Positions 24,301 to 38,300 of a stretch of 64,000 bases of DNA are shown here, in pieces. The notes under the pieces were generated by a model. That model searched no databases. It was not told the DNA's origin and was given only the letters and a program-made list of their open reading frames with translations. The DNA comes from Takifugu bimaculatus. Its lineage: Eukaryota; Chordata; Actinopteri; Tetraodontiformes; Tetraodontidae. The stretch is from NCBI GenBank assembly GCA_004026145.2, contig CP034975.1, positions 18,572,191 to 18,636,190 on the forward strand. Direction: 5' to 3'. The translations under genes and the position numbers were made by a program. Each line of letters starts with the position of its first letter. Position 1 is the first letter of the stretch.

Positions 24301-27300
24301 TCCAGCAGTTACCCTGTGATCAATGTTAAGAGGTACCTGAGAGCCTCTATCTTTTCTCTTTATCCCACACAGGACATGCTCATGCACCTTTCAGTATAAT
24401 GCTGCATGAGCCTCATTTTCCCACACTCACATTGTGATCAGTGACAGCTGGTGTGCATTATTCCTTCATTATTCCCCAGATTTTGCCTTTGTCGTGCAAC
24501 ATGTAAGTAGATTCTAGGAACATTGCCGTCATAGCAGCCATTCCCCCATCCTTACTTTTGCCTTCCACTCCGCCTTGATTTAAATTTCCTGGAAACCATC
24601 TATTTACTTTATTTAATGATCCTTTCCCGGGTTTTTTCATGCCCTCCCACCAAGAGATGCCGGAATCCACCCAGTCAGTTTAGAGTAATCCTGCTTAAAT
24701 TCAGACAGATAAACAAACACATGACTAATAACATAATCCTGGAAGGGGTCATGGTGGCATATCACCTAACAGAGGGACCTTTTAACCTCATACTTAGGTG
24801 GCAACCTCAGTTGTCGTGGATTAAGTTTTACTTAATCTCTGCACTTAACCCAGTTTTACATTAAGGACTGCGCTGTTGGAGGTTTGGGACCCAAACTGTC
24901 TGTAGCCAAACTGACCCATCAGCGACTGCCAAGATAAAATCACTGGTCTTTGGCCTGACACAAAACACACACATGAAGGCTGCACTTGACTGGAACAAAG
25001 TGTTTTCAACTCAGATGTTACCACCGAGCTCCTCTCAGCCTAAATTACACGGCAGCCGTTTGTCCAAATTCTACCAGCAAAGGTTTTTTTTTTTTAATCT
25101 CCATCAGAATGTGCACTGTGACTCCAACACATGTGGAGTCAAGTGTCTCTGTGAGTGAATGAAGCCACCAGAAAGAATTCAAAGACATAAATGACTGATC
25201 ACAGAGAGGAAGAGAGGGCCAGGGTTAACACCAAGGCCTCCTTCTCTGACCCAGAAACCCACCTAATGGCTTTTTTTTAAAAAAGAAAAAGAAAAGAAAG
25301 ACACTAAAATAAAGAGGGGGTCAAGAAGTGGGAGAGGAAGATCAAGAGAGGGAGCGAGTGAACGCCTGCTAGAGTGAAGGGCCCCCGCAGGTATCCTCAT
25401 GCCCGGGCAGATCCTTCCCCAAGATTCGGCGGCGGCTCCTCACCAGTGACCTGAACTCCCTGGAATACCTGCAGTGTCTGTTCCTGGCCTACCTGGAATG
25501 ACGCATGCTGGTCCGTGTGTTTGTGTTTACAACCCCGAATGTAGGTAAAATACGTGTGTTTACTGTTAACAGAGAGCAGGAGGCGGAAACAGAGGGAGAG
25601 GTCAGAGATGGGACTTTGCTGATTCAATATTTACTCATCAAACAGAACTATTTCCTGTAAGCACTTGGCAAAACTCTCACTCTCACCACCTTAATCTTTC
25701 TTTCTCAGTCTTGTTGTGTCCACCCCCTTTCAACATGGTGAACTTGAGCCACGTTTACTATCTGTCTCCAAGGCTTCTTGCCGCTGCAGTATTTCTGTCC
25801 GTGTCCCACCTCTGTCTTTGTTTGCGCGCCCTCTATCCCAAACACATGAGAGACCAAATAGGAACCATCCATCCGTCCACCGAGAGACTCCACCATCCAT
25901 TCTAACCGCTCAACTAGAGCTGATGTTGGGGCTGCGTGCACGGTGAGGGTGAGCTGGTTCGACTTTGGGAACAATGTTGATTTAAATATGATTCTAACTG
26001 AGATTCTTGTGGCCGTGTGAGAAATGTGAGAGTCAAAGACCCGTCCGCGTATTTTATATTTGTGTGTGAGCTCTTTGTTCCATATATTTGTCAAATAAAG
26101 TCCTGCTTCACTGAACACGATACTCCTGATTGTACAGCACACATCTCCTATTTTTTTTCCCACCAGCTAATGTTTGGATGGAATGAGAGCAGTCTTCCCG
26201 TTTCTATGCACAGGGATTATTGCATAAATTAAAAGGTGAAACTTAAATAATGCATCAACTTGTGTTTGCACCATCAGTTCTTCATAGGGTTCCGTGTCTG
26301 CTTCACATGTGCCAGAGACAGCCAGTAGAATAATAAGCTCAGCTGGAAAGATGGTGAAATTAGAGGGAAAACTTGCAATATATTATGGAATTGGAGAGGA
26401 AATAAAAACAATCCAAGCTGAGTTACATCCAAGGCCTGTGTAGGATGATTTAAAATGCAAAATCATAGTGAGGTCTTTCACAGGTTTAATCAATAGCTGG
26501 AGCTGGACAGTGGCTTTCTGCAGCATTTTCTGCTATGAACACAACTTCTGGCAAATGGCGCCTCTCAAACCTTTGAAAATAGCCTCTATGTCAAAACCAG
26601 TTTGCTTGGACTGGATGTTCACATGGAAACTACTGCAGGAGTTCAGAGGGAAAAGCTTTTAAAGGGGGACTACTTTAAGTCTTTATCATTAAGGTAGTCG
26701 TCTGTCTGTCGACGCATTCGGTGCGCCGGCTTTTGCCGTGTGCCCAGAAGCTGACGTAGTTTTCCTCTGTGGCGCGTGTGTGTGTTCCCTCTGCACATGT
26801 GTGAGAGGCACATTAAAAGTCAACTCTTTTGGGCCATGTGGTTGCAGCCCAGCCACATATAAACACGCCTCAAACCAGGAGCAACATCAGCTGACATTTG
26901 TCATTTTTTCGCTGCTCTGGGATGGAAAGGTGAACGATCCAGAAGAGCTGTCAGCTCAGTGGCGGCGCTTGGTTCCTCAATTTAGCCGCAGATTTGACTT
27001 TGGTTCCCAGGTTCTTGCCACCCGTTTATAGCCAACACCCTACGTTACTTTCGTCATAGCTCTGGTGTTGTGTTCCAGGACTGAGATATCCCCGGAATGA
27101 ATGTTTGACTGATCGCTCTCTCTCTAACTAAAACACACACACAGATACACACACATCCGCAGAAGGGATGTTCTCTTCTCACTGCTGACTTCAAAGCTGG
27201 CTGTCCCATGAGGCACTTCAAACGCAGGGTCAGCCATTAAAAGACAAAACTTATTTTCTAAGAGGACATGATTTATTTGATTGGAAAATGAAACCACGAA

Positions 27301-27999
27301 CCCGAAAGGCATTATTTCTGTCCTTCCCGGGGCCTTCTCTACCAGGCAAGACTGGAATTGATGCCAGGTGTGATTCCTCTCGCAGGAGAATAGCTCAGTC
27401 TTGTTTTCTCTTGCTTTTAAGATTTGGCTTATTCGCTCTCCTCTTTTTCTCCAGAAAAAAAAATGCACAGGTTGTTGCCTGCGTGTTTTGGTTTACAGTC
27501 GCCCTCCCTCACGACCATCAGTCAAAAATCAGAGATAAAAGCGGCGCAGAGTGCGTGCGCTGAGTGTTTGTGAAGAATTTCAATCGCTCGAGGGTATTAC
27601 GGACGTGATGGAGTGTGTGTGAGACAGATAGATGGGTGAAATCTTGGAGGGAGAATACAGGAGAGGGGTTCAGAGGAAGGCAAGGTGAACGAGGCTGAAG
27701 GGGATTCATCCATTTCAAATCAGGAGCAGAGCAGTGAGGTCCCACCATCATCCGTGTCTTTTCTCCTTACTTGGCGCGCATGTACGTCACAAGCGGACCC
27801 GTCTGAAGATACATGGAGAGCATCTTTAGATCAAGCGGCAGTTTGATCCTTCTGGATGCATCTGACTTTAAATGAAAACAGCACATGACTATAATTTCAC
27901 TCTCTCACTCTTTGTCTTTTGTCATTTCTGTGAATAGCCTCACTATGTCTATGTATGCACGCTCTCGTGCATGCTGCCCTGGCAATATTGTATCTCATG

Positions 28000-28042
28000 C
28001 CCCCCCCAACCCCCCCTCCTCCCTCCCTCCCTCCCTCCTCCA
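28000..28042. repeat. Polypyrimidine (CCCT)n tract
   Basis: About 43 bp containing only C and T apart from one AA, including several CCCT units. It is a simple homopurine-homopyrimidine tract. Confidence 0.9.
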
Positions 28043-29730
28043 GCTATGTTATCTCACTTCCTTTAGGCCCCTGACAAACTCTCCAAACAGGGAGAAAATG
28101 GAGCGCTTTATTGGGACGCCTGTCAGGGCTCCGTCCTGGATTTATGGCCAACAGACAGTGTTTATCACTCAACCGAGAGAGGCAGGGGGGAGTGGGGGAG
28201 GGTGGCGGCGGGGTTGGAGGCAGAGAGGGAGCGGAAGCACAAAGCAGGGGAACAGAGTGATCCAAAACTTCATTTGCATACAGAATTGTTCAAACTGACA
28301 TGAGCCACCTCTGGAAAATGCTCACTAAATTATGACACTGTGAACATCTTGAACACATTAGCAGGACAAACCAGTGCTGCTGGAGCTGTTTGTTGAATTG
28401 ATTATGGCAACTGGAAACTAACTGCACATTTTTTGCTCCTTTGCAAAAAGCAAATGCGGAAGGAATAAACATAAATTCTGTTGACTGATCAACTGCCGAG
28501 GGTGACACGGTGCTGAGATTTGACTCATGTTCTCCCTCGTGTTTACATCCCATTTTTATTCACCAAAGGTTCAGTCAAAAACTAGAACTAAAAGATGGTG
28601 CGCTGCTGTGATAACTGGTGCATATTTGTTTTTCTGTGTATTTATTATGTGTCATGTATTTTCTTTCTCTTTTCTTCTACTGAGCGGAATCAATCTATTG
28701 ATTGTGTCTGGCTCTGAGATAGATGGTGATGCATGCGCGCTCGCCGCTTGTTAGGACTGAACATTTTCCCAGACGACCCTTTAAGTCACAGATCAAACAA
28801 ATGACAAGTTAGCTTGCGTCAAACAAGTCAAATGGTGACAACGCAGAGAGCTTTATAGCTGCGACCACCGTGCTTCTTATCAGCTTGCCATATTGTTTCC
28901 TTGATCTTGTTTGGTCACCAGATTTGTTCTAAGTGGAACCAGCACCTTTGATTTCCATCCCACTGGCGGTGTGTCTGTGTACAGCAAGCTCGTAACTGTC
29001 AGTGCACCCGTAGACACTCATATACAACAGATAATAATGGGTAGGACTTCATGTCCTTTTTGAAAGACAGAGATCTCAAAGCCAGAAATTATTTATAAAA
29101 GCCTCCCAGGAGTGATCTGCAGCCCATCTTCTATTTCTCTGCCCTCTATTGAGGATTAAATTTGGATCGGAGGTCTGCAGAGGCTTTTAGTGAAGGGGAA
29201 ATAAGGAGGGAGAAGCAGGTTAACAGAGTCATTAACACATGACGATCCAACTGGTCTGATTTAGTGCAACGCCAGGCTTTTCTGGCATCTGCAGCTATCC
29301 TCCTGTGGACTGGAGGGAAAGAGTTTTCTTTCCCCCCTCACAGCATCCTTCCTTCCCTCCTTCCCATGAGGGATTCCCCCCTCTCTCAGAATGCAGTTTC
29401 TTCTTCTCCATAATGTTCTTTCCTTCCTTATTCAGACTGTCATCGTCTTCCTCTCGTTTCCCCTGTCCTCCCCCTCCCCAGCATTCATTTGTATGAACAT
29501 TTAATGTCCTCAAACAAGCTTTCTGTGTCAGCCCACTGAGAGCATCAGTGTGGGGGGAAGGGGGGACTCCGGTCCTCCTTCTATTTCTGGTGCAGGAGCG
29601 TGTGCGCACCCACACACACACACGTGCACACAGAACAGAAATAAACACTCCTGAGCTCATTGACACGTGCAAGCTCAGTCATATCAGAACTGCTTTTTAC
29701 CTCCCCAGTAAGGAGACAGTAATGCAGGTT

Positions 29731-29784
29731 CAGATCTCCTCTAGGCACAAGAGGAGATCTGCCACACACACACTAGGTGTGTGT
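29731..29784. repeat. Two adjacent perfect stem-loops
   Basis: First hairpin: CAGATCTCCTCT (29731-29742) pairs perfectly with 29750-29761 across a 7-nt loop. Second hairpin: eight alternating AC bases (29766-29773) pair with eight alternating GT bases (29777-29784) across the loop TAG. Only 4 nt separate the two. Confidence 0.88.
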
Positions 29785-29957
29785 TATGGTACAGTGATAC
29801 ACACTCCGAGGGAACCCAGCAAGAGACTGGAATCCTGTGGAATTGTCTGAAATGAACTGGCATCCTGGCCAAAGTTTGGAAACACACACATGGGCACTGT
29901 GTTCGTTGTATTTCTCACCTCCTCCCATGCAATTTCACAGCCTCATTGATACCCCCC

Positions 29958-29989
29958 CACACACACACACACACACGCACACACACACA
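29958..29989. repeat. (CA)n microsatellite
   Basis: A short CA tract with one CG interruption, preceded by a run of C residues. Confidence 0.93.
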
Positions 29990-32228
29990 TACTGGTTGAT
30001 TGCACATGCACTCAACATGCATGTAAACACACATGCACACACACCATGCACTGTGGCCAGAAGATGTACCTTTTTTCTTTCTTTTTTTATCCCTCTGCTA
30101 AACTTGCATCCCTCCTTCTTTTCACCCTAAGGGCCATCCCAGTTCACCAACCTGGTGAATAATTAATGCCAGCAGGCAAAGTTGATTAAAATAACACACT
30201 GGGTTTCACTGAGAAGATGCAAGGATCGAGTGTGATCCTGAAACCCACAGCAGACAGTAGAGTTGTTCTTCAGATTAACCTTGATTAAGATTTTATGGGT
30301 GCTAAACTATACTGTGTGCTGTGCTTTGGACAAGAGTGGAAAGAATTCATAAAAAGCCCCCCTGGCTTGGTGGAGGCAAATCATGACCTCACTAAATAAG
30401 TGAAAATGTCCCATCTTGATGCTATTTTCAGTTGGACTGTCTCTGATCCAGTGCTGCTGTTTTTTTCCTCATTCCCAGCATCACAACATTACCTCTGAGT
30501 CACTGTAAATCATTTTTGATTGTGTTGCCAGACAACAATAGCCTCTGACAATGGTGGCCCATTGCGCTTTGATTTACAGGCAAATCAGGCTGCGGAGCCC
30601 CGCTGAATTAAGGCCCACAGTCTGCAGGGTCTTCACCGCTGACGCACTCATGATACAGGGAGACATCAGAATTTACTGTAGGGACAATATTGACTCTGAT
30701 GTTTTGTCAAAGCCTTGAGTCTTTACTCTTAACAACAGAGGCACAAGATGCAACGTATGGAAATACGGTGCCTATAACTAACATGCAGCGATCCATGTAT
30801 TTTGCTGTTTTGAGTTCTTACATTTGCTTGTTTGAGACGTCAGACATCTCAGTTGGCTGAACATTGTGAAGAAACATCAGCATTACAGTTCAAAACCTCA
30901 CACAAAGTCCAAAACCTGAAATATCCAAGTGGATGTGACAAGATAAAGTCAACATTGTTAATTGGTTTCTTCTTCATGCCAGACTACTGTAAAAAAAAAA
31001 GAAAAGAAAAAAAAAGGTCCCCATGGCTTTAAATTAGAGCAGATGGCGTGATTGGATGACATATGATGCATGTTTATGTTCACTAATTATGTCTTTGCAG
31101 TGCTGCCGGCCTCTGCGCTTTGATTCTCCGGCTCTAACAGATGTACATGTGCTCGTGTCACCCTCCTTCCCAGCTCTTCCCATTGCTGCCGCATGTTTTA
31201 CTGCCATAACTCCTATAATTCTGTCAGAGTCATCTTTGAAGACGAGACGGAAACAAATACCAAAGAATCAAAGGTGCATGCTTCAGTAAGGCATGCTAAC
31301 TGTTCGCATGCCAGCTCTACTGTGGTGTGTGTGTGCAGGGATGGAGAGGAGAGCTTGGCTGGACCAAAGACAACCCCTCCTTCTCTGTCTCTCCTCTGTA
31401 CTCATTGCTGCAGCCACTGGAGGTCATAGTTTGCCACTGCGCAAGCTTGAAGCCAGTTGTTATTCCTGTGCATGCGTGCAGACGGTTTTGCGTGCTTTCG
31501 TGTGGGTCTGCACGTGTGCTTCTGCCTGTTCATAGATTACAGTGTGAGTAATAGAGCGAGCATTTCACTGCGGTGTTGCTAAGTCTGTGACCTTGTTAAC
31601 CGTAGAGCATATTTCTGCTGCCAGCAACATTCATCCATACTAAAGTTCATGGTGGTGCTTTCATTTTTTGGCATGCCATTTGCTTTCACACTACTCTTCT
31701 TTATCTGTGTGTATTCACCCAGTTTGATACAACATTTCCCTGATCTTTTCCCCTCATTACCTATTTTGCCTCAGTCTTTCATGCTTTGCCTCTGTTCTCT
31801 ACCCATTTCTCTGGTCTCCGCTTTCTCTCTGAGTCAGTGTTATTTGCATCGATTCCTTTTGATGTCTTATGTTGTTTTTTTTCCAGGCATATGAGAGACA
31901 CAGAAGTTGTTTAATTTGAACATCTTTGTGTTTGGCTAATGGGCCTTTCCACTGATGCTTCACGAACACAATGGAAGCAATCCACACCGCAGCAGCTCTA
32001 ACGTTGCACCATTCAGTCTTGAAGAGGTGCTTCACCTAAAAATGGAAATCTACTCATGTTCTAGTCTTTATGATGTTGATGGAGAAGAACTGAGGCAAAC
32101 AACCTCGAAGCCAAGTTGAAAATGACAACGACAAGTGACTTCATATTTCTGCATTTTATTTCATTTTTTTGCCCTTTTCCCTTTGAGGCAAGGGGACACA
32201 CTATACCATCTCTTATTACAACTGCATT

Positions 32229-32241
32229 TGACCTTTGTCCC
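32229..32241 (-). promoter_or_regulatory. DR1-type (PPRE-like) motif
   Basis: On the - strand the sequence is GGGACA-A-AGGTCA, a direct repeat with 1-bp spacing very close to the classical peroxisome proliferator response element. It lies deep in the alpha1 intron. The match is seen; function is unproven and a chance match is possible. Confidence 0.25.
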
Positions 32242-33310
32242 CTATGGCTAGCTAGCTAAGTACAAAACAAGCACATTATGGCAAATGGATTAATGCTTGA
32301 TCCCTGGTTATTCTCAAGCTTGTTTAGTCAGTAAACCAATTGTGGAATTGCCTCTTTCAAAAGAACGCACAAACAAACGCAGGTGATAGTGAGCACATGC
32401 ACGCTCACGCACAGCTAGCCCCAGACAGCTAATTGTTATTGAACTGCTGGTGTGTTGTTTTTACAATCAGCTCTCTCTGGACAGCACCTCAGACATCCTC
32501 CTCCCCTCTCCGTCCCTCACTCCTTACAAAGAGCGGCTGCTTTTACGACAGTCTGGCTGCAGTAAAACCCAGGGTTGTAAGGCGAGAGGGTAAAGGGGCA
32601 CCAAAGGCTGTCAGGGCAGATGTAAATTACAAAAATAAAACACGCTTAAAGTCCCTAAAGCAAGCCAGAAACAGAATGGACAGGAGGAGGAGAGGTATTT
32701 ATGATAAGGGAAGGGAATGCCAGACAGATGGGCTGGAGGGGGGATAACGGGACAGATGGACAGGAGGAATGTGGACAAGGTACGGAAAGAAATAGGCTGC
32801 ATTTAAATTTCACTACAACTACAAAATTTGACTATAGTCTTGGGCTGGTTTGGAGCTCCAACCACATTCATTAAACAGTGCTTTCATTGTCCGTTCAGGG
32901 AGTTGTGAACATACTTCTGAAATCCTAATTTGCGTTAAAAGGATTTTATTTTAGCAAAATACAATATATATATATGGAGGATCTGAAGTGTTTATGACTG
33001 CCCACTACAGCCATGCCTGTTTATTACTCTGTAAACAATGCAGTCACAGTGAGAGCCAAAGGAGACAGTATGAGAAGTTGCACTCCCTGGCCGCCCCACT
33101 AACCAGGTGCTCTGTGAGACAGGAAGCGGAGCAGGTCTGTGTGACCAGGTTACTGTGCTGGCAGACAGCAAAGCATTTCACTTGATTATAGAGTTGCACA
33201 TCTCCCCCAGGAGCTGGACAGGAAGTGAGCCACAGTGGAGAGAAGATGTGTTGCAGGGCAGGAAATGGTCCTGCTTTGGTAGGATGAGCTCCCAGAGAAG
33301 ATGAGCGGTC

Positions 33311-33331
33311 GGGGGTGGGGGGGGGGGGGGG
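33311..33331. repeat. G-rich homopolymer run
   Basis: Twenty-one bases, all G except one T, ending in 15 consecutive G. Possible assembly length error and possible G-quadruplex. Confidence 0.9.
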
Positions 33332-34979
33332 TAGAGTGAAGTAGAATTTCTCAGATACCTACAGAAGACGTCAGAGATGGATCTTGCCGTCTGTTTTCGT
33401 GGTCAAGCCTTAAGGTCCGTTTAGGGTAAAGGATCCTGCTGAAGCAATAATTATTTTACAAAACAACATTTATTTGATGAAAAAGCTGCAGGTTAATAGT
33501 TTCAGCATATCAGATTTGAGCTTAATTCAAATTAAGGTCACATCTTCTCTCACTTCCTCCACTCTGATCTGTTCTTAGAGTGAAATATTTGTTTGACTCA
33601 GTTTGCAGGCATGAACATGGGCTCCAGGAGCATTAAGTGTTCCTAATAAGTTATTATGAAGCCATGACATCCTCCGTGCTATGACAGTTCAACCAAAAGA
33701 AAAACATATATTGTATCTTTTTTGTTGTAGTTTGCATTTATTAGAGTTTCTAATGTTTAATTGCTTGTTTTAAAGCGTCACGCTCACTGGCTTGTTTGCC
33801 GTTTCATTCTGATCCTGAACATGGATATTATCCAAGTAACCTGCCCTCCATACAGCAGCTCATTCCTGAGGAAGCCTGTAGTCATCTTGTGCATGAATCA
33901 CGTGTCACGGCTGAAAGGGTGAGCCGGGAGACGAAACTCGGGAAAGCTAATGTGATGTTTGGAAAAACTGATTCATGACATCACTCAACTGCTGTATAGT
34001 AACAACGAATATAGAAATAACGCAGCCAAGCGGTTGAGACGAAGCAGTCTAAGCTCCTTTACTGCCCCACCATTGTTGTCCCATCAGCCATATTATGCTG
34101 CCCCGCTGCAGGACAACAGGAATATCCAGGGTGATGTGTCTCACTCAGCTATTTTTGCCAGGCAACTGGATTTTTGTACGGGGGGGAAAGAGGATGGCGT
34201 CCATTGTTGTCTGCTTGCTAGAATGATCTTGCGCCCGCATGTTGCTGATGGTGGGGTTTTGTCTTTATGTGCGTCAGTGGCAGTCTGCGGCCTAACAAAG
34301 CGCCTTATTTGCCTTTACTGTCTGGCTGCAGCTCACAACTTACTAAAATGAGTTCCACGGAAAACACGTTTGAATTATTTGGATTATTTGGGGGTGGGGG
34401 TGGGGGCTTTGGTGTTGATTCTCCATTCAATTAGCTTGTTTGTTGCTAAGGTTGGAGCTAATGCAGCTCACGGTTACAACCTCTGTGCCTGCGCAGCTGG
34501 ACGTATGCACCCGTTGCCCATTTGTGTGCGACTAGGCGGCGGGTGTGGCCCGGTCAGAGACGCACATCGGATACAAATTACGAATGTCTCTGAGTTCAGG
34601 CCAAAGCCCTCCACCTAAGTGCCTTGGTTTGTCTGTTGTACCCAGAGGTGCCTGTGCAGTAAATCCTGCAACATCAAACCTGCAGGGCCTTGGTGTGTGT
34701 TTCCTATGTGCGTGTCTGTGTGAAAAAGAAAGGGCGTGTTGTTTGTACAGGCTGACGGGCCTAACTTTTTATTGCTTGTACACAGAAGAAAAAGGACAAA
34801 GTGTTCATATTATTTCTCCACATGCAATCTATTATTGCTGTTTGGAATCCATTAGGCATTTTCAGCAGCACAGAGAGTTCTATAAAATTTTGAGGCAGGT
34901 GAATGACAGTAGATCCATTATACTTTATATGATCACACCAAAGCGGGGGGCAGAGAGTCAATGGGGATCAGATGAGTGA

Positions 34980-35035
34980 ATGGATGGATGGATGGATGGA
35001 TGGATGGATGGATGGATGGATGGATGGATGGATGG
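34980..35035. repeat. (ATGG)14 tetranucleotide microsatellite
   Basis: Fourteen perfect ATGG units (56 bp). A minus-strand open frame across it simply encodes an (I)HPS-type repeat peptide and is not a gene. Confidence 0.97.
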
Positions 35036-38000
35036 TAGGTATCTTGTGACACTGCGTCTTTTAACAGTCGCTCCCTGCCCTTCATGAATGATTCCCATGT
35101 TTCCTCAGGTGTAATACCAGTAACAGCCATGTTCTGCCTGTCTGGCTTGCTTTCCGGCAGGTCCTCGACACAGCAAAGCAGCTCCATAGAAATTAAGATC
35201 AACAGAGACTCCCACCACTGACAGAATGCTTTTTTTTTTTAAAAACTGTGCCTGCGTGAGAGGCAAATGTCTGCTTGTAATGTGTCTCGGAGCCGGGCTC
35301 TTTTAAACCACGGTGATGAGTGGATCCTCCACATCTTTGCAGCAGACATTCGCATTGAGATGCCAGTTAACAGATCAGATGAAACTAAAATGTGATTGGC
35401 TGCAAAGACAGTTACATTATCATCCCTCTAAATGGCCTTACACGCACACTTCATTTCCATTCCCATGATCTGTTGTGATGTGATTAACTAATCAACTGAT
35501 GCAATCCAGCGGTTTATCGAAACGCCACCGACGTCTGACATTCACCACTCATCGCTATGACATGAACTATCATCTCTTATCAACCCTCAGACAGCCAGTC
35601 ATCAGCTATGTGCGTCAACATTTTGGCCCATTAATTGGCCCTTATCAGCAAACTGACACAACTTTATATTATTTTTTTCCATCTTCTCTGCTGTTTTTCG
35701 TACTTGTACGAGTGTCACTGCTGACGCTTGTTGTTATTTTCAATATCAACTGTTGTTTCCTATTTGGATCTGACCAAATTATTTTCATAATACTTGTCAT
35801 TCATGACCTCATGATTTGAATCATCCCATTGTTTACATTCTTTCCGGTTCCCTATTCCCACACACAGACACACACACACATGCAATGGTGGCGTGACACA
35901 TTCTTAAGAGCCATTTTGCTACACAGAGAAATGCACTGAAAGGAAGGAAATGTTGAAGTCAATAGAGGGTTGTCAAATGTCTCTTTTCGGGGATATTCCC
36001 CATGCCTGTCTTAGGACTTTCTGCTAAAATGTTCTCTTTTATAAAAAAAAAGTCACACACAAATCTGGCTTAGTAGTCAGCAGGGGAGGGATGGATTTGA
36101 GGAGGGAGAGGGTGCAGCTCATCAGATATTTGGTCGAATTTAACTCACAACACACACCCACAAGGCTTAGCAGCAGATTCTTTAATCTCACAACCATTAA
36201 ACCCCATTACGTCTTTTACTAAGCCAGCAACTAAAGCACTTCTAATTGCTGTAATATGGAGACGGTAACCTTCTGTCCTCTTGTGTCAAACAGCCAGAGG
36301 GCTGCTGCATTAACAGCTGGCACCATACATCCTTTACGTTTAGATTACAGCTGGTCAGAGAAAATGCATACTGCTGCCAGATCAGGGTCACAGCATTAAA
36401 TGACTAGCTTCTGGTGATCGAGTTAGTCTTTTCCAGGTTTAAAAAAATGTAAAAATTAAACAAGACATTCAAGGCTTAATCTATATGAGCTGGTATGGAC
36501 CAGGATGCTCTGGAAATGCTTGGAACTGGGATGTAAGGCAACTAGGATAGTAGCATTGCTGTCACTCTTTGCACAGTTGCATCTAGATCATCTCACACAA
36601 ACACACACACTTGAACAAACACGCTGATCGCTCCCCTGGTCTTTGGGTCTAGACTCAGTGACGCTTACTTGTGTGCTCACGTAAATATGCATCAACCCTT
36701 GTTTATTCTCTGCGAACACAATAAGTTGGGTGGAGATGTGGACATTAGGCAAATAGAGAAAAATTGTGCGCAGCTAGTTGGGAACTCATTGTACAAACGG
36801 AGTTTCCTAACGTGTGTAACGTGCAGTCTGTGGTAAATACGTTGAAAATCGTAAAGGGATGTCGTTTAAGTCTTGATGCACAGACACACATGCCGACAGG
36901 TTCTTACAGTAACGTTGAGGTTTAGCCGTCATTTTTCAGCATTGATGGAGCGACAGGAGCAGGCTGCAGGGGCAGCGGAGAGAAGAAAGAGGGAGAGTAT
37001 AGCAGAGCGATGGAAGAAAGCAACGGAACCCGGCTCCATCGGGTCGTCAGTGAGGTGCAGCCATAGTTTAGTACGTAATAAAGAGGGCTTTTAAAAGGTA
37101 TTGCACTGAAGATGAGTCAGAAACAAATGACTTCTTTTCTTTATTCAAAGAGTCAGCAGAAACCAGGGTCATGGTCTATGTGCACAAGGGAGAGGGATGT
37201 GGTGATGAATCCATGCTGGAGCCTGGAGTTTGCTCCTGTGAATACATGCAGACTTTTTCCAGGGGGCTGATGTTTTTGTTAGTTTTGACACAATAACATT
37301 ATTTTTCTGGCCATTGTCACCTCTTTTCAGCACTCAGTGAGAAAAATAATGTTCAGACGCGACATACAAGGTGGAACAATGGCTCCAAAAGAAAGAGGAG
37401 CGAAAGAGAGCTGGAGCCTTAATGACAATGGACCGGGGCTAACATGAGGACGGATGATGCTGGGGCGGGGTGACCGTACTGATGATAGATCTCCACTAGT
37501 TAAATATTATCAGGCTTCTTTTGCTTGCATCAACCCCCTCCCTTCCTGGTATCACACAGTGAATAGTAACATGTGGCCGGCTAATGATCTGCCCATCTGA
37601 GCCTTTTGAACGAATCACTCTCTTACTATTGAGTCACATCCCATCTCCGTGGGCTCAAGGAACAGATGGTTTGGGTAGCCATGGCGACTGCTGAGCTTTA
37701 TTTACATCACTCCAAATGGTTTCTGTGCTGTTTTGCAACTTCTGGACAAAAAATTGGGGGGGCGTCATTAAAACTGGGCATTTGAATGTCTTTGTGGCAC
37801 AGAGGGCACCTGTGGTCATGGTGTAAATGTTTTCAGAAGTTAGACAGGTCAGAGACTAGAGGCAGCTCAAAGCTTAGTTTAGCATTAGTTGTAGCATAAA
37901 CCAAGAACTCAGCAGCCGATTAGCATTGGTGTTAGAGCTTTCTAACATCTCTGGAGAGCTGGTCACCTGTTTCTAATGGGACTGTGAGAATATCATGTGG

Positions 38001-38285
38001 ATGTTTCCATGTAGAGCCAGTTTAAGTCCTCAAGCTTAATGTCATGACTTTGACTTTTGACACAGAGATTTTGCTAAATTGAGCAGGTGCATGTAAAATA
38101 ACACACACACTCACACACACTCACTCTTGCACTCCTGCTGGTGAACAATGCCAGAGGGTGAAGGATGGCAGAGAAAGTGAAGAAACCATTCCCTGCACCC
38201 CAGCCTTTTGAAATGCTTGCGACACCTCCTCCCACACCCTCATTGCACTGTTCTCTTTTAATGTGGCAGTCATCCATTCCATTAA

Positions 38286-38300
38286 CCCCCCCCCCCCCCC
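38286..38300. repeat. C15 homopolymer run
   Basis: Fifteen consecutive C residues inside a C-rich stretch. Length may be unreliable in the assembly. Confidence 0.9.

Noticed and set aside
36942..37094. Purine-rich plus-strand frame starting MERQEQAAGAAERRKRE
   Set aside because: The charged, coiled-coil-like peptide is what GA-rich sequence gives by chance. No splice sites, homology or codon bias support a gene.
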